This document shows positions 35,494-44,872 of a DNA stretch of 64,000 nt, in pieces. Both the position numbers and the translations under genes were made by a program. Numbering within the stretch: position 1 is the first letter of the stretch; each line of letters opens with the position of its first letter. Below the pieces are notes generated by a model. It was not told the DNA's origin, searched no databases, and was given only the letters and a program-made list of their open reading frames with translations. The stretch comes from Streptomyces sp. T12 (GTDB lineage Bacteria; Actinomycetota; Actinomycetes; Streptomycetales; Streptomycetaceae): positions 11,296,782 to 11,360,781 of the forward strand of contig NZ_CP117866.1 of the NCBI RefSeq assembly GCF_028736035.1, read 5' to 3'.

Positions 35494-38400
35494 ATGAACA
35501 CGGAGAACGCAGACCGCATTGCACAGTTGCTCAGCCGGTTCGGGCTCGGTGTCGTCGCAGTCGTCGGCGCCGGCTGTCCATCTCGGCCCGATACCCGACC
35601 AGCCCCGGTCTGACCGCACTGCTGTGGGACGCTCTCGACGCCGATCCTGCCGCTCGCGGCGCCCTCGCCGCCGAACTCGGCACGCGCGATGCACCAACAA
35701 AGCTGCTGGTCGGGGACGATGCCGCCCACGGGGATCCCGCATGGCGCGCCGTCGAGAGCTCCACACCGGCCAGGCAACGCTTTCAGGAGGAGATGGCCAA
35801 CCTCGACCGCCACCGCAGCGCGCAGCCGTCCGCCGCCCATGAGGCCCTTGCCGCACTGATCCACGCCGGTGTCATCGAATGTGTCGTCTCACTCAACTGG
35901 GACACCGCCCTCGAGTCCGCCTACCGCCGTCGGTACGGGACCGATATCCCCGTCGGGATCCTGTTCAAGCCGCACGGTGATGCCGCTCATCCGGAACAGC
36001 CCTGGATGCTTCCGCACCTGCCCGGCACTCTCATCCCTGACCTCACGGACCGGGTCCGTCACCTGGTTGCGGATCACCCCGGAACCCTCCTCATCGTCGG
36101 CTACTCGGAGCGAGACCGTGTCGTCGTCGACCAACTCATCGCACCGCTCGACCAGGGGTGGCGTGTCTGCCGCATCGGCCCCGAGTATCCGGCGACGACG
36201 ACATCCCCTCCACGGCCGACACCGCCCTGCCCGCCCTCGCCGACGACGTCCGGCGCCGGGAAGCCGCATCGGCGTGGCACGTGCTCCCCTTCACCGGGAA
36301 AAACGACATCGGCCACGCCCTGGCCGGAGAACGTCTCGGTCCCTCCGACGTCGACGCCTGCCCCCGGCTGACGGAAGTCGCCCTCCTCACTGACGCGCTC
36401 CGCCGCGATCACGCGGTCGTCCTCAACGGGGACAGCGGCTGCGGCAAGTCCATCACCGCCTACCAGGCCCTGAGCGACCTGCTCAAGGACGGCTACGAAG
36501 TGCTCCGGCTGCGCGACGACGCCCGCAGGGGTGACCCGCGGCAGTGGACAGCCGACCTCGCCGGCTACCCGCACCGCAAAGCACTGCTCATTGACGACGC
36601 CCAGGACCTGCCCGCAGACCTGATCCGTGAACTCGCCGAGACCGCCACCGAAGACCAACTGGTCCTCGTCGTCGGCGTGGACCACGTCGCCGGCGGGATC
36701 ACCACCTGCCGCATCAGCGACGCCGCAGCGATCGGCACCCTCACCCGCGCCATGCGCGAGGGAACGGACCACATCCTGCCCAAGGTCCGGGCTCTGGACG
36801 ACTCCGTCGGAGACCAACTCGGTGACGAACCGCTTCACGAGCCGCATCGACGAAGCCTCCACACAAGGCTCGGCCTGGCTCTTCTTCTACACACTCACCG
36901 GCGGCTGGCGCCGCACCGAGCGCGACGCACTCGACCTGCGCCACCACGACCGGGCCGACCTGCTCCTTCTGGCACTCGCCATCGCCCAGGTCGCCGGCGT
37001 CGACGCCGGTGTGACAGCCGACGACCTCGAGCCCTGTGCGCACGCATTCGGCCGCGACCGCCACTGGATCGACCGAGGCCTGCGTACCCTGCAGGACAAG
37101 CGGCTGACCACCCAGAACGACCCAGTCCTGCGCTGCGCACACCTCAGGTCCGCCTGGGCCCTGATCAAGTGGATGCTCCACCCGCCGGAGTTCCGCCACA
37201 CGCCCGTGCAGCGCGTCACGGTAGCGCCGATCGTGTCCGCCACCGAGCACCCGCCGCCCTCGTCCGCCCCCGCTCCCCGCTGGAGACCGCAAGCCCGAGC
37301 GGTCCTGGCTGACCACCAGATCGAGGCAGACCGTGAGAGCGCAGCGGCACTCTTCCGCCTCGCCCTGGACTCACCCCACACACCACTGCGCGGCGCCGCA
37401 TGGCTGGTCGGACGCAATCTCTGGCATGAAACGCGATGGGTCCTTCGCCGGCACGGCGTGCTGACCCGTGCACGCATCCGTGCTCTGGCCGAACGAGCAC
37501 GTGCCACGCCGGCCGGAGCCGAGACAGCGATGGCCGCCCAGCTCCTTGAGCACCTCCTGGTCCCGGACCAGGACGACTGCCTCGACCTGATCCGCGAGCA
37601 TCACAGCAGGCTCCGCGAAGGGGTGCACCACGTCACCCCGGAAAACGGGGTGGGCCATCGGCGACCTGATCAACACGCTGTCCAGCGACGAGCGGGCCTT
37701 CACCGAGCAACTGCTGACCGACGCGGACGCACACGCACTCGCCCGGCTGATCCCCGAAGGGGGATGGCCGCACATCTACTCCACCACCCATGCCGTGGAA
37801 AGGATCACGCAGGCCGGCGGAAAGCCGCTCATCGAACACGTCGGCAACGCCTACGATCCCAGCGCCTTCCACGCACTGGCCGCCGAACCTCCCGCAGGCA
37901 TCGAGGCCATCGATGAACTCCTCAACACCTTGGCCTGCACAGCACGCGACCTCGGACGTGCCGTGTTCGAGCAGTTGATCCCCCACCTCGCCGCACAGGT
38001 ATCGCGCAACCTCCCCGTCGAGTCCCAGAAGATCTTCCAGACCTGGGCATTCCTCCTCGGATTCGCCCCACCGTTCCTGCGCGGCCGCCACACGCCGGAC
38101 CCGGTGGCCCGCCGACTGGCCAGGACCTTCGTGCGCACGCTCGACCCCGAACGGTTCGCCGACACGCTGTCGCGCCCCCGCGCCGACCGGACCTGGCAGA
38201 ACTTCCCCTCCTTCGTCGAGTTCGTCAAGGAAGCCGATCCGCCGAGCGCCGAGCGCCGAGCGCATCGTCCGTCGTATGGACACCGACGTGCTCGCAGCGG
38301 AACTCGAGCACAGCCTGCCGACGCCGGCCCAGAACCACCTGTACGCGGTAGAGGTCCTCAACGAACACCGGCCGGCCGAAGCGCGAGCACTCCTCGAACG

Positions 38401-38878
38401 CTACGAGTCGCGATTCGCCGGCATCGATCCTCTCCTCGCCTACGTGCATCCTGCGATGACCATCCGGCTGCTGCGCCGCGGTCTGCCCCTCAACCTCGCC
38501 CTGCAGGACCAGCACTGGGGGACTGCGGCCACCATCCTGGAACGCATCGCCGCCCACGACGCCCAGGTTGCGGCCGAACTCGCCGAGGCCAACCTCCCCG
38601 GATTCACTGCGGGACTTGCCTCGAGCTGCACCGACCCGTTCGAAGGCCTCTCCAGGTGGCTCCAAGCCTGCGGCAGACACGCTCCCGGACTCGCCGGTCA
38701 GGCCGTCCGCCAACTGCCCTCCGGCGCCGTCGCCGCATGGGATACCGCGCTCAGAAAGAAGAACCGCAGGCGGGAAATCGCCCCGCTGGTGCATCGTGCC
38801 GCGGCGTCGCAGGGGCCGGCCGCAGCAGAAGCACAAGAACTCATCCGTCGCTTCCCCGGCCTGCAACGCCAGGAATAG
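35494..38878 (+). pseudogene. SIR2-STAND (Avs5-like) defence NTPase, split by several frameshifts
   Basis: About 1,130 codons in one direction over several frames. N-terminal SIR2-like domain: IAQLLSRFGLGVVAVVGAG, shift near 35570, then SPGLTALLWDALDADPAARG, CVVSLNWDTALESAYRRRYG, LFKPHGDAAHPEQ, LLIVGYSERD. Next a P-loop ATPase: Walker A LNGDSGCGKSITAYQAL, Walker B KALLIDDAQDLP. Then a long helical-repeat C-terminus to GLQRQE. Frame changes near 35570, 36200, 36820, 37640 and 38250. SIR2 plus STAND in one chain is the Avs5-type layout, in which NAD+ consumption follows phage-protein sensing. Continuous coding quality between shifts suggests indel errors or very recent inactivation. Confidence 0.7.
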
Positions 38879-38939
38879 GGCGCCCGATTGAGGGTGTGCC
38901 GCGGACCGGGCGCTGCGAGTTGGCTCCGACCCGTTCAGG

Positions 38940-39640
38940 TCAATGTGCGGGACCAGGGCGCAAAGCGCGCTCACTGATGCGGACTGTCACCGACTGGGGA
39001 AGCAGTCCGGGAAGTCTGGCCAAGAGTGCGTTCGCGCGGCCGCTGACGACCGAGGGCCGACGCCGACGCCGGCGCAATGCGCGCAGTGCCGTGCTGACGA
39101 CTTGCTGTGGTGTCTGGCGCTTGCCGGCTGACGCCGAGTCGGTACCCACGACATCGAGGAACGGTGTCTCGGTCGCACCGGGGCACAGGGCCAGGACGTC
39201 CACACCTGTCGCCCGTGTTTTTTGCCCACAGCGCCTCTGAATAGGAGAGGACGAACGCCTTGGTGGCTCCCTGGACCGCCATGTACGGATCCGGCTGGAA
39301 CCCTGCGGTGGAGGCGACATTGATCACTGCGCCGCGTCCGCGCTTGACCATCGCGGGCAGGAAGCGCCCGGTCAGGTCACCTACCGCGCCCGCGTTGAGC
39401 GCGATCTGCTCGGCGGCGCGGGACTGGTCCGCGTCGACGAAGCGTCCGTGCATGGCGGAGCCCGCGTTGTTGATGAGGACATCGATGGCCAGTCCCCGGT
39501 GCGTGATGTCTGCGGCCAGATGTCCGCCGGCTCCGGGGACGGCCAGGTCGGCCGCGATCACCTGGATGTTCACGGCGTGCCGGCCCTCAAGGCGCTCGGC
39601 CAGTTCGGTGAGCTTGTCCTTCGACCGTGCCACGTCGGCC
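38940..39640 (-). pseudogene. short-chain dehydrogenase, N-terminus missing, frameshifted
   Basis: Classical SDR body: VARSKDKLTELAERLEGRHA, DVLINNAGSAMHGRF (NAG motif), GAVINVASTAGFQPDPYMAV, then a shift near 39220 into TGVDVLALCPGATETPFLDV (PG motif). The Rossmann TGxxxGxG start is absent; the reading begins abruptly at VARS. The catalytic YxxxK motif, expected as MAVYGATKAF, reads MAVQGATKAF, so the key tyrosine is replaced by Gln. Three independent defects make this a dead gene. Confidence 0.75.
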
Positions 39641-39829
39641 TGCACCGCCAGTGCTGAGAGGATCTCCCAGTCCTCTCCCACGCCTTCCGCTCCAGCGCCA
39701 GGAGCCAACCCGCCACCCCCAGCGCACAGATGACTGCCTTGGCAACGGAAGGGCCAGACGGCAGGCTGACAGCCGCCCAGGAACCCCACCACACCGACAC
39801 AGTCACCAGCGTCTCTCCCGGCACCGCGC

Positions 39830-40539
39830 ATGTTCCGGCGCACCAGCCTGTGCGCGAGCATTCCAAAAAAGGCACCAAAGGCACCAAAGGTGCGCGAAAA
39901 GCGGCGGCGACCCGTCCAGCACTGGGACGGCGGCGACCTCGTCAACGAGTACGCCGTCCGCGAGGCGGCCCGACACGATGACGTGGGGGTGGAGCGCCAT
40001 TTCATCGAACCCGCCAGGACGAAGCGCTGCTCGACGGGTGGATGCGCTTCAGCCGCGAAGTGATGTACCGAACCAGGCATGTGTTCTGGCTGGCACCATC
40101 CGACAAGGACGAGGCCTATCTCGATGGCGGCGAGATCCCCGCCGCAGCCATCCTCGACACCCCCGGTGGCCTCATCCCCCAGGCAGGCCTCGTACACGAG
40201 ATCCCGGCCGGGCACCGCCTGTGGCGCGCACGGGCCCACGAGACTCCCCAACAGCACTGGTCCGCACACCTCCTGGGAACCGCGTCGCCTGTCCAGGCCC
40301 GACACCCCGATCGGATGAGCCCAGCAGGCATCCCTCTCTTCTACGGAGCCGACAGCCCCGCCACCGCCATCCAGGAAGTCGCCCGGCACGCCAGCGACGA
40401 CACCACGCTCGTCACCTACGCCGCATTCGAAACCACCCGCCCCTGCACGGTGGTCGACTTCACCCGCCCGGAGCTCGTCCCCACGATCTTCGACACCGAC
40501 CGCGCACACCTGCGGCGCGCACTGAGAACCCATCTTTGA
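39830..40539 (+). pseudogene. HEPN/RES-type toxin gene, truncated at an inverted repeat
   Basis: HEPN/RES N-terminal piece (GDLVNEYAVREAARHDDVGV, ERHFIEPAR), a shift near 40020, then DEALLDGWMRFSREVMYRTR leading into a RES domain: GHRLWRARAHETPQQHWSAH, GIPLFYGADSPATAIQEVAR, LVTYAAFETTRPCTVVDFTR. RES domains degrade NAD+ as toxin effectors. The reading breaks at LRRAL exactly where an 18-bp inverted repeat starts (40525), so the last ~100 residues of the domain are lost. Codons 3' of that point come from other DNA. Confidence 0.7.
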
Positions 40540-40542
40540 ACC
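40525..40542. repeat. 18-bp inverted repeat, left copy
   Basis: AGAACCCATCTTTGAACC. An exact reverse-complement copy lies at 43866-43883. The left copy cuts the RES gene and so looks like the end of an inserted or rearranged segment. Confidence 0.85.
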
Positions 40543-40688
40543 AACCCTCCGGGCCCTGCGAAGCAGTGCCGCTCCGCCGACCTGATCGGCTGCAGCGTCA
40601 TGGGTTTTCTCGTTACTCCACAGCGCGGCCGATGAGTTTGTGGCTCCCGGCGGGTCCAAGCTCATGACACCTAGGAAAGGACACCGCC

Positions 40689-41294
40689 ATGTCGGAGCTT
40701 CTCGTCGACTTCATCACCTCCCTCGATGGCCACGCATCGGGAGAGGGATGGCCCGGTTTCTGGGGCCTCGAGGGCCCGGAGTACCTCGCATGGCTCGGTG
40801 AGCAGCCCGAGGCCACCTACCTGATGGGAGCGAACACCTACCGCCTGATGTCGGGCTTCGCCGCAGGCGAGGTCCCGGATGGCCAAGACGAGTTCAGGCC
40901 CGAAGAAGAGGCGTCCGTCGACGAGCTCACGCAAGCGTCCAAGGTGGTGTTCTCCTCCTCACTCGAGGAGCCACTGACGTGGGCCAACTCCACGCTCGTC
41001 CGCGACGACGCCGTCGAGGCGGTCCGCGCCATGAAGTCGAGTGGCTCGGGGCTCCTCAGCACGATCGGCAGCCTCAGCCTGTGCCGGTCCCTGCTACGGG
41101 CCGGACTCGTCGACCGCTTCCGGGTCGTGATGTTCCCGGTGATCACCGGGGCCACGGGCGAAGAACGCATCTACGACGGCTATCCGGACGTTGCCCTCGA
41201 GATGATCGAGCACCGCACCTTCGACGGCCGCATCCAGCTGGTCGAGTACAAGCCCCGCGTGCTCGAGCACCCGCCGCTCGGCGTCCCTGCGTGA
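40689..41294 (+). CDS. dihydrofolate-reductase-family (RibD C-terminal-like) protein, 201 aa
   Basis: Starts MSELLVDFITSLDGHASGEG, the usual opening of RibD_C/DHFR-like reductases in actinobacteria. It continues with TYLMGANTYRLMSGFAAGEV (a GxxTY-type NADPH-binding turn), KVVFSSSLEEPLTWANSTLV, LLSTIGSLSLCRSLLRAGLV and DRFRVVMFPVITGATGEERI. AAAGGAC six bases before the ATG supports the start. Complete and undamaged, unlike its neighbours. Substrate unknown. It sits between the two inverted-repeat copies with an IS5-type gene and the RacP/DUF6192 pair. Confidence 0.85.
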   Translation: MSELLVDFITSLDGHASGEGWPGFWGLEGPEYLAWLGEQPEATYLMGANTYRLMSGFAAGEVPDGQDEFRPEEEASVDELTQASKVVFSSSLEEPLTWANSTLVRDDAVEAVRAMKSSGSGLLSTIGSLSLCRSLLRAGLVDRFRVVMFPVITGATGEERIYDGYPDVALEMIEHRTFDGRIQLVEYKPRVLEHPPLGVPA

Positions 41295-41533
41295 CGTCGC
41301 CCCGTCCGCCGGTCTGGACGGCCGCCAGGCCGGCGCCGGCGGGCGCGGAGCAAGACCCAACAGGGGGCGAACGGCCAGCGCCAGGACGCCCGGTCCGTGT
41401 CGTGGCGCGGTTGAGGGAGACAGGGTTCCTTTCGCACCCGGAGGCGGTCGCGGCCTCAGCCGACACGGTCACGTCCGTCATCAGGTGTTACTCCGTTTCG
41501 AAGATCCACCGTTGACCGTACAGACCCGGCAGC

Positions 41534-42418
41534 TCAGGCTGCTGCGACGGCCGGCACGGGCCGGGGAACGGCCGAGGCCGGGTGAACGCTGCCGCGGGTC
41601 AGCCGACGGGTCATGAGAGTGATCGCAGCGAGCGCGAGCATCGCTTCGGAGTGCTCGGGCAGCCTCCCGTAGTCCCTGACATTCCGGCGTGCGTGCAACC
41701 ACCACGCCGGCGACCTCTCCACCACCCGCCCACGCGGCAAGATCACGAACCCCTTCGCTCCTTTCGGCCTGCTCACGGACTTGATCGTCAGGTGCAGGAA
41801 GGATTTCGCCCGGTCGACGAGCGTGCCCGCGTAGGCGAGGTCGGCCCAGACGACGGTGACTTCGGGGTGCATCAGCCGGAGAGGGAAGAGGACTTCGCGT
41901 GCGGCAACGCTGTCGTGCATGCCGGCAGGGGCGACCATCACGAACAGCGGAAGGCCTTTCAGGTCCACGACAATGTGTCTCTTCCCGCCAGTGATCTTCT
42001 TGCCCGCGTCATAGCCGGAGGTGGCGCGGGGGACGGTGGCGGCGGCCTTGACGGACTGCGAGTCGATCACCACGGCGACGGCGTGCGGGGACATGCCCAT
42101 GAACGTACGGACCCGGCGCCGCAGCTGGTCGCGGATGAGGTTGAAGACCCCGGCCTCGGACCAGCGGGTGAAGAAGCCGAACACCGTCTTGAACGGCGCG
42201 TAGTCCTGCGGAAGAGCGGCCCATTTGCAGCCGGTGTCAACGACGTGGCGCAGGGCATCGACGATCTCGCGACGGGGATGAGCCTCGGGGCGGCCGCCGC
42301 GGGGAGTGCGGCAGGCCGGCACCAACAGCAGCGGTTCGATCAGCACCCATTCGAGATCGGTGGTGTCCCAGGGGGTAGCGGCGCTGCCGCATGCCGGCCA
42401 TCCCCCCTTCGACCTCAT
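41534..42418 (-). CDS. IS5-family transposase, 294 aa
   Basis: Complete DDE transposase: N-terminal TDLEWVLIEPLLL and DALRHVVDTGCKWAALPQDY, first Asp in VVIDSQSVKAAATVPRATSG, the IS5-type GGKRHIVVDLKGLPLFVMVA, second Asp in VVWADLAYAGTLVD, and Glu in RVVERSPAWWLHARRNVRDY (the Y-R-E block). All three catalytic residues are present, so the element could be active. The ATG at 42418 overlaps the RacP-like stop by ATGA; a shorter start is possible. I could not identify its terminal inverted repeats. Confidence 0.82.
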   Translation of the reverse strand: MRSKGGWPACGSAATPWDTTDLEWVLIEPLLLVPACRTPRGGRPEAHPRREIVDALRHVVDTGCKWAALPQDYAPFKTVFGFFTRWSEAGVFNLIRDQLRRRVRTFMGMSPHAVAVVIDSQSVKAAATVPRATSGYDAGKKITGGKRHIVVDLKGLPLFVMVAPAGMHDSVAAREVLFPLRLMHPEVTVVWADLAYAGTLVDRAKSFLHLTIKSVSRPKGAKGFVILPRGRVVERSPAWWLHARRNVRDYGRLPEHSEAMLALAAITLMTRRLTRGSVHPASAVPRPVPAVAAA

Positions 42419-42825
42419 GCGACGAGGTCGAGGGTGGACTCGACGGAGTTGAGCCGGGCGACGATGTGGCGGACCCACTTGTCCTCGGGGGCTGCGGCGG
42501 CGTGCGGGGTGACGGTGCCGGTGATCAGCCTGCGGATCTCGGTCAGCTCCTCGCGGACCACCCCGACCTCGTAGGCCTGCAGGACATCGCCGTCGATGGT
42601 GAACTGGTAGCCGTCGGCGCGGGTGTAGACCAGCGGCGGCCAGCCGTTGTCCGCGATGATGTCGCGCAGCATCGCCAGCCCGGACCGGACCTGGCTGCGG
42701 GTGAGTTCGGTCGCCTCTATCAGCTGCGGCATGTGCAGGCCGGCGGGCCTTGCCTGCAACAGCACCCGCCGGATCGTCTTGGCCCAGCCGCGGGCGGCAT
42801 CGCCCTTCTTGCGGGAGCGTGGCAC
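42415..42825 (-). CDS. RacP-like small DNA-binding-type protein, 136 aa
   Basis: PRSRKKGDAARGWAKTIRRV, then a winged-helix-like part (GLHMPQLIEATELTRSQVRS, DNGWPPLVYTRADGYQFTID) and YEVGVVREELTEIRRLITGT with a conserved C-terminal VRHIVARLNSVESTLDLV. The pattern matches Streptomyces proteins annotated RacP. GTG at 42825 is two bases from the upstream gene's stop, so the two are one operon. Function of the family is not established. A 54-bp piece of this gene is repeated in reverse at 49874. Confidence 0.65.
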   Translation of the reverse strand: MPRSRKKGDAARGWAKTIRRVLLQARPAGLHMPQLIEATELTRSQVRSGLAMLRDIIADNGWPPLVYTRADGYQFTIDGDVLQAYEVGVVREELTEIRRLITGTVTPHAAAAPEDKWVRHIVARLNSVESTLDLVA

Positions 42826-42827
42826 GG

Positions 42828-43735
42828 CTACTCGCCCCGCAGCAGCTTCTCCAGCTCCTCGTCCATGTCCAGGTGGCCGCTGTCGACGGCCGTCACGATC
42901 CATTCGCAGGTCGCGTGGACCCGGTCGACCTGTTTGTGGATCAGCTCCCGCTCGTCGTCGGTCAGGCGCCGGCCGCGCAGCTGCGGCATCAGCCGGCCGG
43001 TCGCGGCCACGAACTTGTGGCAGGCCCCGATCAGGTCCAGGAAGTCGATGGTGCGGTCGAGCTGCCGCACGACCGGGGCGATGGGGCACTCCGGCTGGCC
43101 GGGCGGCGGCGTGTTCTCGTCGATCTCGTGCCACCGGTCGGCCTGCGCCTTGTTGAACAGGTGCCGGGCGGTGTCGTCGCTCGCGGCCCTGAAGGCCACG
43201 TTGGGGCGGCGGAGGAAGCCGGTGGCCACCCGCGCGGCGACCTGATCGTCCGAGGCCAGATCGTGGATCGCCTCGACCTTCTCCTGTGCGCTCTGCGGGC
43301 TGGTCACCTGCCACCCGACCTGCCGCTTCGCCGCATCCTGAGTCCAGCGCGGAACCCCATCACGGGCTGCGGCGGCTTGGTGATCCGCTCGAAGCGGTCG
43401 TCGAGCTTCTCCAGGATCCGGTGGATCTCAAACGAGACACCCGCGGCCCGGTGCTTCGCGGGCCACTTGCTGCAGGTCTGCCGCGTGATCCGCACCTGGT
43501 TGTAGAGGACGCCGATGTCCTCGGCGTACATCTCCAGAGTTTCGCGGACCCCGAGCAGTTCCTCCCCGGCCGCCGGGAGCGAGCCGCCGTGCGGGCGCAT
43601 CGGCTCTATCTCCAAAGCATGGTCACCGATCTTGAACTGGATCTTCGTATCGACCTCGATGAGCTTGCGGTCCTCCGCGATGATCTCCTCGTACCGCGCT
43701 CGGGAAACGCTGCCGACCTTTGTGCTCGCGGGCAT
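42828..43735 (-). pseudogene. DUF6192 (RacO-like) protein, one frameshift
   Basis: N-terminal half from ATG 43735: KVGSVSRARYEEIIAEDRKL, GDHALEIEPMRPHGG, LEMYAEDIGVLYNQVRITRQ, AAGVSFEIHRILEKL. Near 43310 the frame changes and the C-terminal half follows: DLASDDQVAARVATGFLRRP, NVAFRAASDDTARHLFNKAQ, RTIDFLDLIGACHKFVAATG, MDEELEKLLRGE. Together this is a normal-length DUF6192 protein, so a single-base error or recent mutation separates the halves. Partner of the RacP-like gene immediately downstream; unknown role. Confidence 0.7.
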
Positions 43736-43865
43736 GACACCCACCCCACCTCGCAGCACGGGACGCCAGCGCTCCCTTCGCCGACACCAAGCCCAGGCCT
43801 CTCCCCGCAGAATCCCGCCACCGCCAGATCCGTAGCAACCAATGGCCAGAGCTCTGCCTTCAGCA

Positions 43866-43883
43866 GGTTCAAAGATGGGTTCT
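43866..43883. repeat. 18-bp inverted repeat, right copy
   Basis: GGTTCAAAGATGGGTTCT, exact reverse complement of 40525-40542. Delimits, with that copy, a 3.36-kb segment holding a reductase, an IS5-type transposase and the RacP/DUF6192-like pair. Confidence 0.85.
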
Positions 43884-43884
43884 G

Positions 43885-44303
43885 AAGGCCTGGCAGGAGG
43901 GCAAACGCCGCCCCTCCAAGACCAACCTGGAACGCACCGACCAGGCGTACCGGACAGTGCGCCGTCACAACGTCGCCCGCCACCTCCTCAGGCGCCTCAA
44001 CCGCGACGGACGCGGGACGCGAGTGGAGATCCACCCGCTCAACCAGTCCCAGGTGCCGCAGCCGCTGCAGCGCGTGGTGGAGTACCGGACGATGAACGTG
44101 CGCCGCTGGGACCGCATCGTCGGCTCCTGGGCGGCCGGCGACCACCAGAGCCTCGACGCTGCGTGGCAGGACACGATCGTCGACCTCGGCTCGCAGCGGG
44201 GCCAGTACGAGCACGTCACCAACGTCGGCTTCGCCGCACAGAGCCCTGCGCCGGAAGGCGGTCTTCGGCGCCTGCTGGGATGGCGTACGGTGGGGGATAC
44301 CGA
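43885..44303 (+). pseudogene. 3' fragment of an unknown gene
   Basis: From the right inverted repeat the frame reads KAWQEGKRRPSKTNLERTDQ, AYRTVRRHNVARHLLRRLNR, VEIHPLNQSQVPQPLQRVVE and RRWDRIVGSWAAGDHQSLDA with strong coding character, and runs without stop into the tRNA. The 5' end is missing, cut at the inverted repeat. It does not read as the lost part of the RES gene. Function unknown. Confidence 0.45.
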
Positions 44304-44377
44304 CGCGGGGTGGAGCAGCTCGGTAGCTCGCTGGGCTCATAACCCAGAGGTCGCAGGTTCAAATCCTGTCCCCGCTA
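44304..44377 (+). tRNA. initiator tRNA-Met (anticodon CAT)
   Basis: 74-nt cloverleaf: acceptor C-GCGGGG / CCCCGC-T-A with an unpaired first position (C1 opposite T72), D-arm GAGC-AGCTCGGTA-GCTC, anticodon stem CTGGG-CTCATAA-CCCAG with three consecutive G:C pairs at its base, T-arm GCAGG-TTCAAAT-CCTGT. The mismatch at the end of the acceptor and the three G:C pairs are initiator-tRNA hallmarks. CCA is not encoded. An initiator tRNA only ~3.3 kb from the replicon end is unusual. Confidence 0.93.
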
Positions 44378-44381
44378 CTGC

Positions 44382-44418
44382 CGAAGAGGCCCGGATCTAC
44401 ACGATCCGGGCCTCTTCG
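44382..44418. terminator. terminator hairpin after tRNA
   Basis: CGAAGAGGCCCGGATC / GATCCGGGCCTCTTCG, a perfect 16-bp stem with loop TACAC, four bases after the tRNA. An imperfect reverse copy appears at ~48766. Confidence 0.9.
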
Positions 44419-44872
44419 CGTTCCCGGCACGAGCCACGTCTGCCTCCTGCCCGGCAGAAGGCCCTGCCGCCAGGTGCACTGGGTCGACCGGGACCGGCTG
44501 CGCCGGTGGGCCGAACACGGCACGCCCCTGCCAGACCTTCTGCGGCTGCCCACGGCTCGCAAGACAGCCCTACGCCGGGCCGCATGAAATCAAGGGGAGA
44601 GAGCTCAACCTCCACAAAACACAACCAATCGGAACGCCCGCAATCAAGAAGAGGAAGACCGGCCGTCTCTAGGCCCCACGGCGATCAACTCGCGCTCTCC
44701 TCAGCGCAACGTAGCCGCCACCATCGCCCATGACCCACAACCAACGACGCAGATCACGGGGAACGCGTGGCCCGCAGCGCCCCCCCGCCAACCAAGAGAC
44801 ACTGCGCCACACCCCCTCCGTACGCGAGAATAAACGCGAGTCAGCCCCTCACATATGCCGAGGAACCGCGCG
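44419..44872. other. intergenic, possible short gene remnant
   Basis: Between the tRNA terminator and the helicase gene. A plus-strand piece near 44470-44587 reads VHWVDRDRLRRWAEHGTPLP, DLLRLPTARKTALRRAA with a stop, resembling the C-terminus of small excisionase-like proteins, but no start is visible. The remainder is AC-rich with no further gene. Confidence 0.35.
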
